Source: Agrocybe praecox (lineage: Eukaryota; Basidiomycota; Agaricomycetes; Agaricales; Agrocybaceae). Taken from it: a stretch of DNA of 64,000 nucleotides. Positions 45,437 through 57,459 of the stretch are shown in pieces. The notes under the pieces are model-generated. The model was given only the letters and a program-made list of their open reading frames with translations. It was not told the origin of the DNA and made no database searches. Position 1 is the first letter of the stretch. Each line of letters opens with the position of its first letter. Position numbers and translations under genes: made by a program. The DNA lies in the NCBI GenBank assembly GCA_964017145.1, contig OZ024845.1:3754066-3818065 (forward strand). Direction: 5' to 3'.

Positions 45437-48413
45437 TCGGGAGAGACACTGGTGGAAGTCCCTAAGAAAGCGACGATGGCTTAGGGACGTCGCCCTCAGC
45501 TTCTTCAGTGTGAGAATCCGTTGCCGGTGTAATGCCGTTACAGTTGCCAATTGAAAGGTAAAAGTATAAGATAATGACTAATTTTGATTTGATTTCAAGA
45601 CCCTTACCCACACCTGCGAGATACTCAACTTTAATGAATCAAAAACTTGGTAGCGCAGATACACAAGAGAGCATCATAGTAGAGGACATTGCAGGGAACG
45701 TTACACAACAATGTTTGGATGACGTGGCGGTGCTCGGGTCAAATCGGCATGACGTCACCTTTCGAAAATCCCGTCAATAACGCGCAAATAACGCATCTGA
45801 GGGCTGGCCTGGGAACATCAACTTTTCAGGTCACCCGAAAATTCGCGAAACTCCATGATTTCAGAGTTCAGGTTACCTGACAACCCAAACTCGTGGTTTT
45901 TCGCCGGTTTTTGGGTGAGGTAAAAAGTTTGGCATTGATGTGAATTGAGTTGAAGTCATTAAACAGTATTGAAGGAGGAAAGGGAAGGGAAGTGCAATGA
46001 GGGGGGGGGGATATGATATAAAAATGAGGGGGAAGAAGAGTGGGTGCGAATGGGAGGTACTTGGCTAGTGGATCACCCGACCAGTGGAGAGGTGTGCAAG
46101 GAAGTTGAGAGACGGTAAAAACAGAGAGGGGATGAAATTTGAATATGGCATGATGTTTAGCAAGAAAGGAGGAAGTGAAACAATGTAAACCGGAAATGCG
46201 GAGACGTGCGCATGCGTGGCTGGCTCCTGCCCAAAGCACCCAATACACCAAACACTGTTCATCCCCCAAAGAGAAATATATCTGTAGCACTAAAGAACCC
46301 CGCTGGTCCCATACTCTCAAGTGAAGGGAGAGGCCAACCGGATAAGGACGCCACACCATCCACAGAATCCCAAACGAGATAAACATGTTATAGGCGTGTC
46401 CGGGGGTTAGGCGAATATGAGCCAGTGTAATGCGAGGCCGCTTTGAATCATCGGGGAGGATGGGTTAGGTGTCTAGTTTGGACGGATAGTTGGAGGAAAG
46501 AAGTACGTCACTAATGCATTCGTCGCTACGAACACGCTTAGCGCTCTTTCGGATTTGGGTCCACACCGGACCGCTCCCTGTGATTTCGTTGCACATATAT
46601 TATCCGCATGAGTATATCCATGAATCTGCGAAGAGGTTAGTGGGTTGAGGAAGAAGGGTGATCAAGTGGAGAGTGGGACGTACGGCCAAGCTCAGGAGAC
46701 GGGAAGAATCAACGAGCTCGACACAGATGCACGACGTCATCATTGAAGCTGGCGATGAGGAATTCTTTAAACACCACGGACCACCGAGGGCACCTACCAC
46801 CGACGTTGTGGCAGTGCAGTCTCGCCGGCTGCCCGATCCGTAGTCTAGATTAGATTAGATCCATTACCTGTATGACAGCGCCGCGTCCATAGCCGAAGCC
46901 AATCCTCCTTTGCCCACTACCGCCATCGTGCAAGGCTGCTCGACGCGCTTGCGAGCTCAGCTACGCCATACAGCTACATACTGGACTTCTCCAACGTCCA
47001 TACCGTATTATAACCCAACCCATCCCAAAGGTCCAAGAACAAAACGAAAAAATATCGAACAAAAGAAGGAAACTCACTCAGTCCCAACCACCGATCTATC
47101 TCTCCAGCGTATGCCCAGCGCTTTCTTTGTCCCAATCCGCACAGACAGTTATAACACTTACCATGCGGTATAATCTTCTTACTCACGTGCAGCATACACA
47201 TTCAGTGAACGACCAAGAGTGATTAATGACAGCTTATGAGGCGATCACTAAGTTGAAGCGGTGCATGCTAATGGAAACACAACACCTGACGTTGAAAAAT
47301 TCTGGGTTATTTTCCTAATAATAGCAAACGCTCCAAAACCACCCACCCCATTCCAAGTTCTATTTCCTTAGACGCACTGAATAATGTACGTTATTTGCTA
47401 AACGTAGGTCAAGCAGAAATATGAGGCAGAAAGAAAGAAACAGTTGGCGCAAGGAATCCTGGTATTCCATTTTCTATGGATTTTCGATATCGATGGGACT
47501 GAATTATTGTGACATGGCCCCCGGCAGGCCTTTTTCACAACGGTTTCTGCCTGCATACTATACATTTGAACCAGTCGAAGTTAATTTCCGACTGCGTCTC
47601 AATATGCGCCCAAGTTTATCGCAGAAAGGATACTAATGACTACATGGAGATTATAGCTGTGAGGTCTGATAAATTTAACCTATAACAGTCATGCTGTGCC
47701 TGCCAAAACTAGCACTTATGTACGGGTCTAAAAGATTTACAACGCGTAAGTAAGACTTTAGCCATGAGACGTGTTAGCACTTGGCCCCGTCTTGAGGCAC
47801 CAACGGCAAATTGGAAGGACAATTTAGTGTCAGGCTCAGAGGTATGTATGTACATGAATTGAAGTCGCGTTCGACCTCGATTCAACATTAAGAAGTGTCA
47901 CACATACAGGTGGGGTTGGAACCTGAGTCAATTTGAATTGCTTCAGGGACAACTTCTAGTGGATCCCTAGTTCTTGTTCTGGTGCGCTTTCGGCGTACTT
48001 TAGGACCCAGACAGTGTGCACTTTAGGTATGATGGCATATCGTAGTATGAAAACGGCAGTAAACGGCGACTCATAACTGTTAGCCTTAAGTTGAATATGT
48101 CATAACAACCTTAATGGGGATATTTGTATATATAACCTGAGGCATAGCCCATAATCAGCGACTAAACGCCTATCCAATTTAACCACAATGATCTCGGAGA
48201 TGATTTAATAATTGTGATGTCCTTTTTGGCTATGCCATGAGACTATTGAAACAGGCGTAAAATTTCCTGACGCCAGGGGACAAGTTCATCCCGAGAAAGT
48301 ACATCAAAATCCCGCTGCATGTACCGCCACGTATTTAAAGCGTGCACAATCTCGTACATCTCATACCAATTGCCCGCTATCTGACCCCCTCAAGGACAAA
48401 CTAATCGTAGGAT
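45437..48413. other. Gene-poor stretch
   Basis: 45870-46390 holds a long minus-strand open frame of low coding quality beside a G-run. A minus-strand frame near 46840-46700 (PRWSVVFKEFLIASFNDD) looks exon-like but isolated. No gene is called. Confidence 0.4.
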
Positions 48414-49717
48414 ATGAAATCCAAAAATCTCCAAATAATATTGATATCCCTCTCTTTTCACCATTCTCTGGCTACATCAAAGTTGGTTCTTCCTGTATTT
48501 GCGGCTACGGTAAGTAGTTATTGTTGTCGTTTAGCGTCAAGACTCAAAACCGATTCAAATTATTGTCTCGTCACGCTACTATCACTTTATAGGCGAACTG
48601 TAGTGCAAACACCACACCATGTGGTGGACCGCAGGGATCATGTTGCCCGTATGGGTAAGTACTGCCTATATCTCTCCATCTATTCGATTCGTCTTCAACT
48701 TTTTGCGCCAAAATTTAGGCAAAAATGTACATTCATTCGTGGAATTCCTATCTGTGAATCTCCAGGTGTTCCGTTTACTTCTGGATTCGACCCCGAGGCC
48801 TGTGTAGATCCTTACTTGTGTATGTTTATCTCTTGGCGACAGTCAGCACGTACATACTTACATGCGACCACAGATAGATGTGATGAAAGAGTTGACATGG
48901 GGGGGTTCTGCTGTCGTATGTCTCCCCATTTGTACTATACTCCATGGAGTCTGATGTTTTCCCAAAGCTATTGGCTCAACATGCTTTCTTGCTACGGGAT
49001 CTAATAGAGTGACTTGCATCAACGCAGTAGGCACTACCCTGGCTGCCCTTCCTTCAGCAACGACTGGGTACATTCCATCTACAACTCCAGTTTCTGGGAG
49101 TGATTCCCGAATTTCATACATCCCGGTTAATTCTTGGAGGATTTCCACATCCAATATGAGTTGCACGGAAACAGCGGACTTGCGCACTACAAATGTCATC
49201 AACGCCACCGTCTCATTTAATTACACAGGTAAATGAACTTTTTTTTCATCCTAGTACAACGAATCGATCAATCATCATGCATCATTTCTGACATCTAGGT
49301 CCAAGTATCATGGTACACACAGTGACGTCCACACACGGCGGTGTTTTCTCCCTCGTAGTTGACGGATTCAACACATCGTCTATCATTGACACATATGCAC
49401 TACCCGGTGACACATTACATCCAGCATGTTACCCACGTCAGTTTCCTCCATACGTTGCTGTACCACCGGGTTACCAGAATCGTACGACGCATAGCCTCAG
49501 CCTTGTGTACATTGGTCCATCAGTCAACGCACCGTCTACCGAGAAACAAGAGGATACTGTTGTTCAATTCGATAGTCTATCCATTCCCGACTACTCCGTC
49601 TCTTCGGCTGGTATGGCTGCTCGGGATTTAGCGAGAAAAATGCTTCCTGAGCGTAGTATATACCCAGATTCACTCTTCCTCCTGTTAATGATTGTTATCT
49701 TCAATTTGATAATCTGA
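48414..49717 (+). CDS. Secreted Cys-rich glycoprotein, putative GPI anchor
   Basis: Six exons (48414-48509, 48593-48654, 48719-48819, 48874-48915, 49010-49228, 49299-49717) join in phase to 312 aa. A signal peptide is followed by a compact Cys-rich module (ANCSANTTPCGGPQGSCCPY then GQKCTFIRGIPICE) with the double-Cys spacing of small disulfide-rich domains, and a second Cys set (RCDERVDMGGFCC). The middle and end (SFNYTGPSIMVHTVTSTHGG then VFSLVVDGFNTSS) look like a galactose-binding-type beta-sandwich, common in mushroom surface proteins. NXS/T sites are frequent, and the protein ends in a hydrophobic tail (SLFLLLMIVIFNLII), suggesting a GPI anchor. Exon 5 uses the second of two adjacent AG acceptors; the first would give a stop. 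A DUF4436 gene follows 186 bp downstream on the same strand. Biological role unknown. Confidence 0.7.
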
Positions 49718-49903
49718 TCGCTTTAAAGTATTTTACGCCACACCATCGTATGGCCGCACTCGACGTACTAACCCTAATTTCTATACATAGCATCCGTGAG
49801 AACTTTATCATTTTATGAAACTTATATTCGATCATGGCTCGTGGGTAGTATTTATGCAGGAGTTTGATTAGTCAAATTTCATCAAGTCTACTCTTCCTCA
49901 CCT

Positions 49904-51631
49904 ATGCTGTCGATTTCCGAGTTCTTAAGCCTCCAAATACCTAATGACAGCGACCACAGCAGCACATCCCAAAACGACAAAGTCAAACCCCTTTCAGGTC
50001 TGGAAAGATTTAAGAGATTTGTCCTTTGCTGGCTTCTGTGCGTTTCCGTATCTCTGGCTCCATTTCTTGCATCTGCCCCGTATATGAGTGTCGAACCTCT
50101 TGACCTTCGAGCACCTATTACTACACTGGATGATATTTTCTCATTTGACGTGAGTTCAGCGTTTGGCGCCGGGCTTGGAACGTTTTATTCATTTAAATAT
50201 ATTATTTGTTTGTATTTACAGATTGACCTCACGGCGGAGGCCATTTCAGTTGACGCCATAGGAAGGACAATTACCATGAATTGGTACCCAACACCCGAGT
50301 CTATAGATTGTTCTTCTCCTCGCGCGGCAGCCATAGATATATTCACATCAAAGTATGTACATGTTTGTTATTCTTATTCTTTGGGCGGTTGAACAAACAT
50401 ACTATGTATGTTATGACAGCTCGTTCCTCGACTCTTCCAGCCCTTTCTGGTCATCCGCTCCAGGATTGAACCCAGTGTTGTACAGGCTCAACAGTACAGA
50501 GTGGTGCTCGAGCCTCGCACCACCAGTCTCCTTCACCACTGTGACGAAATTAATTGGATATAAGAAGCAGATTCAGGCCTCCAATGCCAGACGAGCAGCC
50601 CTCACGACATCATGGCAGAGCTATCCGTTTGACATGTGAGTTTAATATTATGGGTTTACTTAGAAATACACAACTTACGCGATTCTGTACCCAATTTCTC
50701 ATACAGATATGTCGCTCAGTTTTTATTTTACACTACGGTTGTAGGTAGCAATCGAATGAAACCATTGAAAGTCATTGACTCCTTTGGCGTGGCAGTGTAT
50801 GTATTCCAATGTTTACTCTGAAACGTGGTCCAATTAAGACAGATTTCTCCACAGGAACTTTGACATATCCCTCATCCAGGCCTCGGTTATTACGAATGTC
50901 CTAAAAGACAGAGAAAACCTTCAATTTTCCCTTCTTGTCGAAAGGTCGAAGGCAACTAAAATATTCGTAGTTATGGTTGCTGTTACAAACTGTAAGAGTT
51001 CTCTTTATTTCTTCGAAGAGCCACTGATGGATTTTTGTCTGAAGGGTTAACGGCGATGGCTTTCATTACAATTTGTGCATCAGTTGCTATTTATAGACAT
51101 GCCCACTTTTACGCCGAGATGTTTGTGGTCCCAGTAGGCACATTATTCGCATTCACGTCCATTCGTGCCAATCTTCCGGGCGCACCAACGGGATTTGGTA
51201 AGTAACTGGATTCAATGGAACCTTGTCGGAAACTAACGCCCTATGATTAGGTGCAACCATAGGTGAAAGAGCTATCATCTGATCATATCTTCCTGATCTT
51301 AATCGGTTACTATACAGATATGTTTACAATCCTTCCCGTCTTAGTTATTATGTCCGTATGCGTAAGTTGGCTCCGAAGAGCATCGCAAACTTGATTCAAA
51401 CCATCTAACTCGGCTTAATAGAGTTTTACATTGCTACTGATGATACTGTATAGGAGAATACACGAACATTACTCAGAGACGAGTCGAAGGGCTGGTGATA
51501 CCTTTCTACCGTCCACTTCAGTAGAAATAGCGCCGTGGCAGGTAGCCTCGCAGACTTGGCAAAACCCAGATGTGGGATTATCGTTGATCGAACACTCAGA
51601 GCATATCGATGGGGGCTTGGTAGACCAATAG
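49904..51631 (+). CDS. DUF4436 family membrane protein
   Basis: Multi-exon gene; the first exons are 49904-50149, 50222-50352 and 50420-50635, then one from 50707, with further short exons to a stop at 51631. Residues about 33-55 form a membrane segment (FVLCWLLCVSVSLAPFLAS). A luminal or extracellular domain follows with family landmarks ISVDAIGRTITMNWYP, SFLDSSSPFWSSAPG, LYRLNSTEWCSS, SYPFDM-YVAQFLF and KVIDSFGVAV. A C-terminal cluster of helices includes AMAFITICASVAIY, MFVVPVGTLFAFTSIRANLP then GAPTGFG, and CSFTLLLMILYRR, ending in a polar cytoplasmic tail. No frame breaks were seen in the junctions checked. DUF4436 proteins are widespread in Agaricomycetes and have no known activity. Confidence 0.75.
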
Positions 51632-52069
51632 GGCAAAACTATATAATGACTGCTTGTATAGTGTTGACATTGAACCGTAATTAAACCGAGATTAACACAG
51701 CGCAGTCACTTATTGAAACGATTTGTACCTTTGATCTATACATTGTATTCACAGATGACACACAGGGACGCGTGTGACAAAGATGAAGTGATATCCAGCT
51801 GTTCAGCGTGATAATGATTGTGATTCTGCAGGTGCTTCGTTCACATAAGTATTCTTGACTCATGATTACGGATTTTGAGTGACTTTTGAGGCAATTCGAC
51901 ACCACTTCTGAAGTGATTCTTCCCCGATTGTCCAATGTACGCCTGGAATATCGAATCACATCAGAATCACAGACTCTGATTCAAAATAAAAAATAAAAGA
52001 TTCAAAAGCCATATAAACGAGGGATTAAGATCATCATATATTCACTACCATCTAGTACTGCCGCCAACA

Positions 52070-52777
52070 ATGGGAGTGGGATCCGACATTTCCATCGATG
52101 ACTACAACAAGCTTCATCTCATCAATTGCGCCGATGCTCGACTCGCGCAGCAGTTGGAAGCGGCAAATATCACTCAGGAGAAACTATTCTCTCAGCTCCT
52201 CCCATTATTTGTGTCAGATGGAGTCTCCCGGGGGCCGTACGCAATTTGCCTCATCCATCGCCATCACAAGTTGCGCAGAGGCGAAAGGATGGTATCTTTC
52301 GGGAAAAGCATTCGACCTACGGACAATGACTCTGCGAACATTATTCCTGAGCGATGGCTTTCTACAGGAACGGCTATGGAGTACATGTTCTCCGACAATC
52401 TGACCAGCGTGCCTCCCCCGCCCTCTCCCCAACTCCTTTCCAAGTTCCATACCATTGTTCAGCAGTATGATATAGACGTACTTGGCATTTCATATGCTCC
52501 ACCAGTCGATAAGGAACTGCCAGATCATGTTTTTGTGGAGCAAGGGGGGTCGAGGGATAGAGAACAAGTCGTGAGTGTGGTTCCTAGGAAGGACAGTACC
52601 GGTATACATGCCTCTTGGATTCCTTCCGACAATGGGGATGCGATGTTATTCTGCGGCAATTGCACGTCCGGAGAAATGCAAAATCATACAGGAATTTGCT
52701 GCGAAATACGCTCGTGCCAAGTTGATGGTGAGTTCTCTTCTTCCTGCTATTTAATAACCATCGAGTGTATTGATTGA
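52070..52777 (+). CDS. Hypothetical protein, possibly first exon
   Basis: 235-aa open frame from MGVGSDISIDDYNKLHLINC with a TATA-like CATATAAAC about 60 bp upstream. Acidic, no signal peptide or membrane segment. Distinctive stretches: GERMVSFGKSIRPTDNDSAN, IIPERWLSTGTAMEYMF, DVLGISYAPPVDKELPDHVF and a CGNCTSGEM near the end. A GTGAGT donor at 52729 suggests the true reading may splice onward before the ORF's stop; no second exon could be fixed. It resembles unnamed mushroom proteins; no function is assigned. Confidence 0.55.
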   Translation: MGVGSDISIDDYNKLHLINCADARLAQQLEAANITQEKLFSQLLPLFVSDGVSRGPYAICLIHRHHKLRRGERMVSFGKSIRPTDNDSANIIPERWLSTGTAMEYMFSDNLTSVPPPPSPQLLSKFHTIVQQYDIDVLGISYAPPVDKELPDHVFVEQGGSRDREQVVSVVPRKDSTGIHASWIPSDNGDAMLFCGNCTSGEMQNHTGICCEIRSCQVDGEFSSSCYLITIECID

Positions 52778-53179
52778 TATACATTATGCGCACAGATATT
52801 TTTCCAAGCAGCATAAATTGAAATATTTCTGTATACATTTTCAATAGCAATAGTATGAGGATTCATGATGTATTATACGTGTAAATGGGCCAGTTCTGTA
52901 TCTGACCCGAGCAGTTCCTACAATGTAAAATACGGTTATAATTACTTGTCAATTCCTTCCCTTCTCGAATACATCTTCTATATTTCTCTCTTTCATACAG
53001 GGGATGGTGCTGTCATCGTCAGCATAAACATCTTTTGCAAACTGGTATCGGGATTCGAACTTCACCTCAGGAGCATTCCAAGAACCTATCCCGTTCAGCG
53101 TAACAACGACAAAAAAAGCTTGGCCAAATCACATTTGTGACTGTGGTGGTAGGAAGAAAGGGACGTACGACTTTCCTGA

Positions 53180-55640
53180 GACCTAAGCGAGCAGCCGCAC
53201 CAGACCTTTCCACACCTCGCTAATCGCAGCGCTCTCTGACTCCTTAACGGTGCCATTATGCACCAGCCGCGCCATTTTCGCGATAAATTCAATCAGGCCT
53301 GGTATCAAAAGCTGCGCACACTGTCGAAACATGTCATTGTGCCCAGAAGTAGAGACCAAGATTAATGTTTTTGAACAGTGAGCGGCCATCAATAAGATCC
53401 GTATATCAGGCAGTGTAAGTGTAAGTGTAAGGAGCAAGAGTGGGAAGAACAGACATACGTCGTCGGAATCGAGGAGATTTTGCGAAATCAAGAAACATGC
53501 ATGCTCGATGACAGCCTGGCCGACTTTGACTCATAGCGGGACGACAATGAGGATGAGGACGGCAGCGAGAATATTGTTCTTTGTTGTCTTGGTCGAAGTT
53601 ACCCCGGAGTGCCGACTGATTCGTGTAACGATGAATATCAAATATTGCTACTTGGAGCTCGATGAATGTAACGAAACTTACCGCATCAATTTACCGCATC
53701 GAATAAATATGTCTAGGACAAGAGAGCGTGTACCAAGCCCGAGTACCTATCTTTATCAGCAGGAGGAAAATTCAACAATGTTTTAAGCGCATGCAAAATC
53801 GGTGAGACCAAGTCGATCTCAGACGATTCGTCTTTTAGCAGATCAGCCAAAAATGATCAGTCAGTTATGGTCCATGATGCATGAGACGGGAATTTGAGAT
53901 CATTGAGGACGCGATGGATGCAAAGGCGTATGGGCAGCTAGAGATGATCGATGAGGCCTAAGGTCTATCCTGTCTTTCTATAAATAGACAAATAAGCGAT
54001 GTTTCGTTGACGCGAAGGACCGGAAGAACAGAGGGGAAGATGTACGAGACCCACTCTCCCTAGAACCACCCAGCGCTCAAAAAATGCGCCGCAGGCCCCG
54101 ACAGCACAACACATCTGGCGTACCCTCCGAAGACGAGCTGCTGTTAGATACGAACACAGCCAGCATTTCCTTCCACCGACACACCTTGAACATCTGGTGT
54201 CTTCATCATCCTCATGCGATAACACAATCCAATGAACTCGTCGAAGATCGTTGGTTCACGCACGATCGCACTGCCTGTGTATTTGAGAAGGACGAGCAGA
54301 GGACGAGGACATAGCGAGTGCTTCATACACGAGTCCGAATATCACCAAGATGAAAGAAGTAGGGTCTTTTCTATCCATGTTCGCTGCATTGATATCAGTT
54401 CTTTCTTTTCGTCGGCTGACGATAGCTCTCTGCCGTCAATCACAGCTAGAATGCGTGGCTCATTGGCTTGCATAGAAGTAGCTACAGCCTGGAGGATGAT
54501 CGAACACGCTTTGGAGTAATACTGCGCGATAAGAGTTAAAACGAGTATCGACATTAAAAAGGAAGCGAAACTACCACCTTCCCAAGACCAACATATCCAG
54601 AATCCACGCTCGTACCACCCGCACCACTATCGAGCAAGAACTCCGAATCAATTCGGACACTTGCATAACCCCTCAACGCTGCGATCCACAGACTGCACAA
54701 CGCAGGTCGATAAGGTTGAGTGCTTGAGACTTGTAAATACGGGATGCACAAAGCGTTGCTGAAATGAACTACGCCTTGCCAGGTCCAGCATGACAAGGGT
54801 CGCCCCTCTACTTCCACTCAAGGCGGAGGTACTGTTATGTGCCTTGAGGAAGCGCAAAACCACACCGAGCACAGATTCCCTTCCATAGCGTGCAACAAGA
54901 AACACCACTCTTCCCTGATCCTCCTAACACCACTATCCTTACTTGTCGGTTTTGGCAGCGCATTCCTTCACAGCACCAAAAGCTGCGCAAGGTGCCCATG
55001 TACAAAGTGCAGTCCTGGTTTATCAATGCCGCAATAAGTGACCATGCCACCTCGACCTCGACATGCGCGATACCGAGACCCTGTTGTCCCGCCAACTCAG
55101 CTGAGATGTCGTAGGAGACGTATAGCGGACGCTGAGGTACGAGCGCGGCGAGCTCGTATGAATAAAATAAAACGAACAGAACAGATGCATAGCAGGGCAT
55201 GCCTGAACAGGGGGAGGTGCATTGCCCAGCGTCCCAACGAGACCCGCTACTTCTCTGAGCACAACGGCCAGTACGTCTTTAACAGGAGCGACCTGGCCTG
55301 GCATCATTGGATACGTGTTTGCGAGTTCCGGGATCGCACCGATTTGCGTTTGCTGAGATAACATGCGCACCCCAATCATATCTCCCAGGAGAACCGATAC
55401 GAGCATACGCGTAAGCAGTAAGCAGTGTGTCATACCGCCGAGCGCCCGAATTACCTACCGCTCCTCCTCCTCCACTGCTAATACCGCCATGCTGACCGCG
55501 TGACAATGATGGCGAAATAATATCGGTGACCAGATGTGCTAGAACCAATCCGAAATTTGCTTCAACGAACTCCTCCCAAGTTTCACGATCACCGCAGCGT
55601 AGAAGTCTAATAGGCCAATCTTCATCTTTTTCGACGCGCT
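53180..55640 (-). pseudogene. LAA1: LAA1/HEATR5-like HEAT-repeat gene, decayed
   Basis: LAA1/HEATR5 is a very large HEAT-repeat protein that works with the clathrin adaptor AP-1 in membrane traffic. Minus-strand pieces match a central-to-C-terminal part in order: DRETWEEFVEANFGLVLAHL then VTDI (about 55600-55510), MIGVRMLSQQTQ then VKDVLAVVLREVAGLVGTLG then NAPPPVQ (about 55370-55210), DISAELAGQQGLGIAHVEVE (about 55110-55050), LRGYASVRIDSEFLLDSG (about 54690-54630), YYSKACSIILQAVATSMQAN (about 54520-54460), VIEHACFLISQNLLDSDD (about 53512-53459) and QCAQLLIPGLIEFIAKMARL (about 53317-53258). Only part of a roughly 2000-aa protein is present, and several junctions need frameshifts not explained by GT-AG introns. 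Likely a degraded fragment of an essential-type gene duplicated into the subtelomere. Confidence 0.65.
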
Positions 55641-55699
55641 GGGTTTATTTCAATGCACAGAAAGGTGCGCGAGCAGTTCTTGCGGCGTTAATATCGCCT

Positions 55700-57330
55700 T
55701 CTTCGTTTCGCCTGCAGCTGTGGAACTTCCTAGCCCTAATCCAATGTTGTCGTCGTTGTCGTTGCGTTGTTCTCCGTTGTCGTCTTTGGATTGGGTGGGA
55801 GATAAATTTTGGGGATTAGATAAAAATGCGTTTAAATCACAACTGTGTTTGAGAAATGATGTCTGATAAATGCATACGTACGGGTTGCAAGTCCTCTATA
55901 CAGGTTTCCTTCTCATTCGACATTAGGTTTGAAAAACTATTGTGATTCTTCAGTGTCTTGTGTGGGTTTCTTTTGTCGTGCGCTAGGCGGTACTCCAGAA
56001 CTAGAATACGATGAGAAAGAAAATGAAGAGGATGAGAGACAAGTCATGGTCGTAGTAATAAGTAAAGAAAATGATGCCTTTGCAAGATTATTGATTTGTG
56101 ACATTGTCACTGTGCCCAAGCAATGCCGCGGTGCCGATACATACTCAAGGGGTTACGTTTCTGCGCCCCAGCAACGCCCCAGCCGAAAAATTGGTCGTTC
56201 CAAGGGCCTTCCAAATGCCAGGTTTTGTCTCATGTTCTACACAAAATGTTGATATTTTCCCCAAGGAACTCCTAACTCGGCGGTTATCGATATTAATATT
56301 TCGTGACCTGTTTTATACGCAATACGGCAGTGACGATCTATCTTTGTCTTATTCAGAAATAATATTGCCCATAGAGTATTTGATAGAAATTTTAGACCAT
56401 AGGTAAACACCCCTCGTGGTTGAAAAGCATATTTTATTGTGAAAGTACAGCTCTTTTGATCATTTTTAATCTCCAATTTAGCGACCATCAGTGCCGACGA
56501 GTAAATAATGTGGGAAACAGGGTCTCTGAATTCTGCGGAAACAAATATCTCAACAAATTTATCCACTATTTTTTGGGGCTAGCCTTCTAATACAGTAAAA
56601 TAGTGATCACGAGGATTTGATCGGGATTCGGATCGTTCGGCAACTCCAATTTGGATATTTTTTGCCCTTCGTTTTTCGTAGTTTCAACTACCACTACCAT
56701 CTGGGCTGAGAAGTAAACGCTCGAATCATCCCGGAACTTTTCCATCTCCAAAATGCAAACTCCTATAACGCGGTATTTCCCTTTATCGCGTATGTAGTTA
56801 CACTCATGTCGCTTCATTGCCCCGAAATGGAATATTAGATTTGCGAACTCGGAGAAGCAGAAACACCGTAAGAATAAGAACGAAGACAGAAAAGAGGTAA
56901 ACATATTAGTGAACATTTTAAGTTTTTATGAAGTCGTAGTAGAAGACGAGTGAATCAAGGATAAAGAGAAAGGTGATACGGGTCTAAAAGCTATAAGTAA
57001 TTAACGCACGCGCATGGGTGTACTGAATCGAGGTCTGAAAGATGCTCTGGTCCTGCAAAGTATTCTCAGGCTGAGGCGAATGGACAGGGCAGACTCCGAG
57101 GAGGTATATAAATGAGGAAGAGAGCATAAATCCGAGATAGTACAGTGCGTGTATATATGCGGTCCGATAAGAAGTTAAATCAACTACGACTTGCCTGGGA
57201 CGCCTTGAAATTGACGGTCGTTTCACTTCCCGCTTGATTCTAGTTTAGACACATATAGGCTAAGAGTGGCAATGCATAAGGCGGTTCAAGAATAGTCGAA
57301 GTCATCATTTTCCACCAAGTTTTGAGCTGG
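55700..57330. other. Mostly non-coding stretch before the telomeric retroelement
   Basis: A minus-strand frame (56916-56587, 109 aa) starts with a hydrophobic leader (FTSFLSSFLFLRCFCF) and could be a secreted peptide, but has no recognisable domain. A second frame at 56566-56237 carries a weakly similar start. Neither is convincing. Confidence 0.3.
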
Positions 57331-57394
57331 TCAGGGTTGTTCGAACGAAGCGCCGAAGTGAGGCCGTAGGCCGAACGAAGGTGCTGAGTGAGAA

Positions 57395-57459
57395 AGGACG
57401 AAGGTGTAGTAGGGAATTCTACTGCACGACCTTTTCGCTTTTATAGCTCTTCAGGTCCT
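57395..57459 (-). ncRNA. Hammerhead ribozyme motif, copy 1
   Basis: Same 65-nt sequence as the motif described for 62455-62519, located 64 nt from the 3' end of the full-length element. Predicted cleavage lies between 57400 and 57399 on the minus strand. Confidence 0.82.

Noticed and set aside
45868..46386. 172-aa minus-strand frame beginning MFISFGILWMVWRPYPV
   Set aside because: Biased composition, no start context, overlaps G-runs and a repeat-like purine stretch. No domain and no splice partners.
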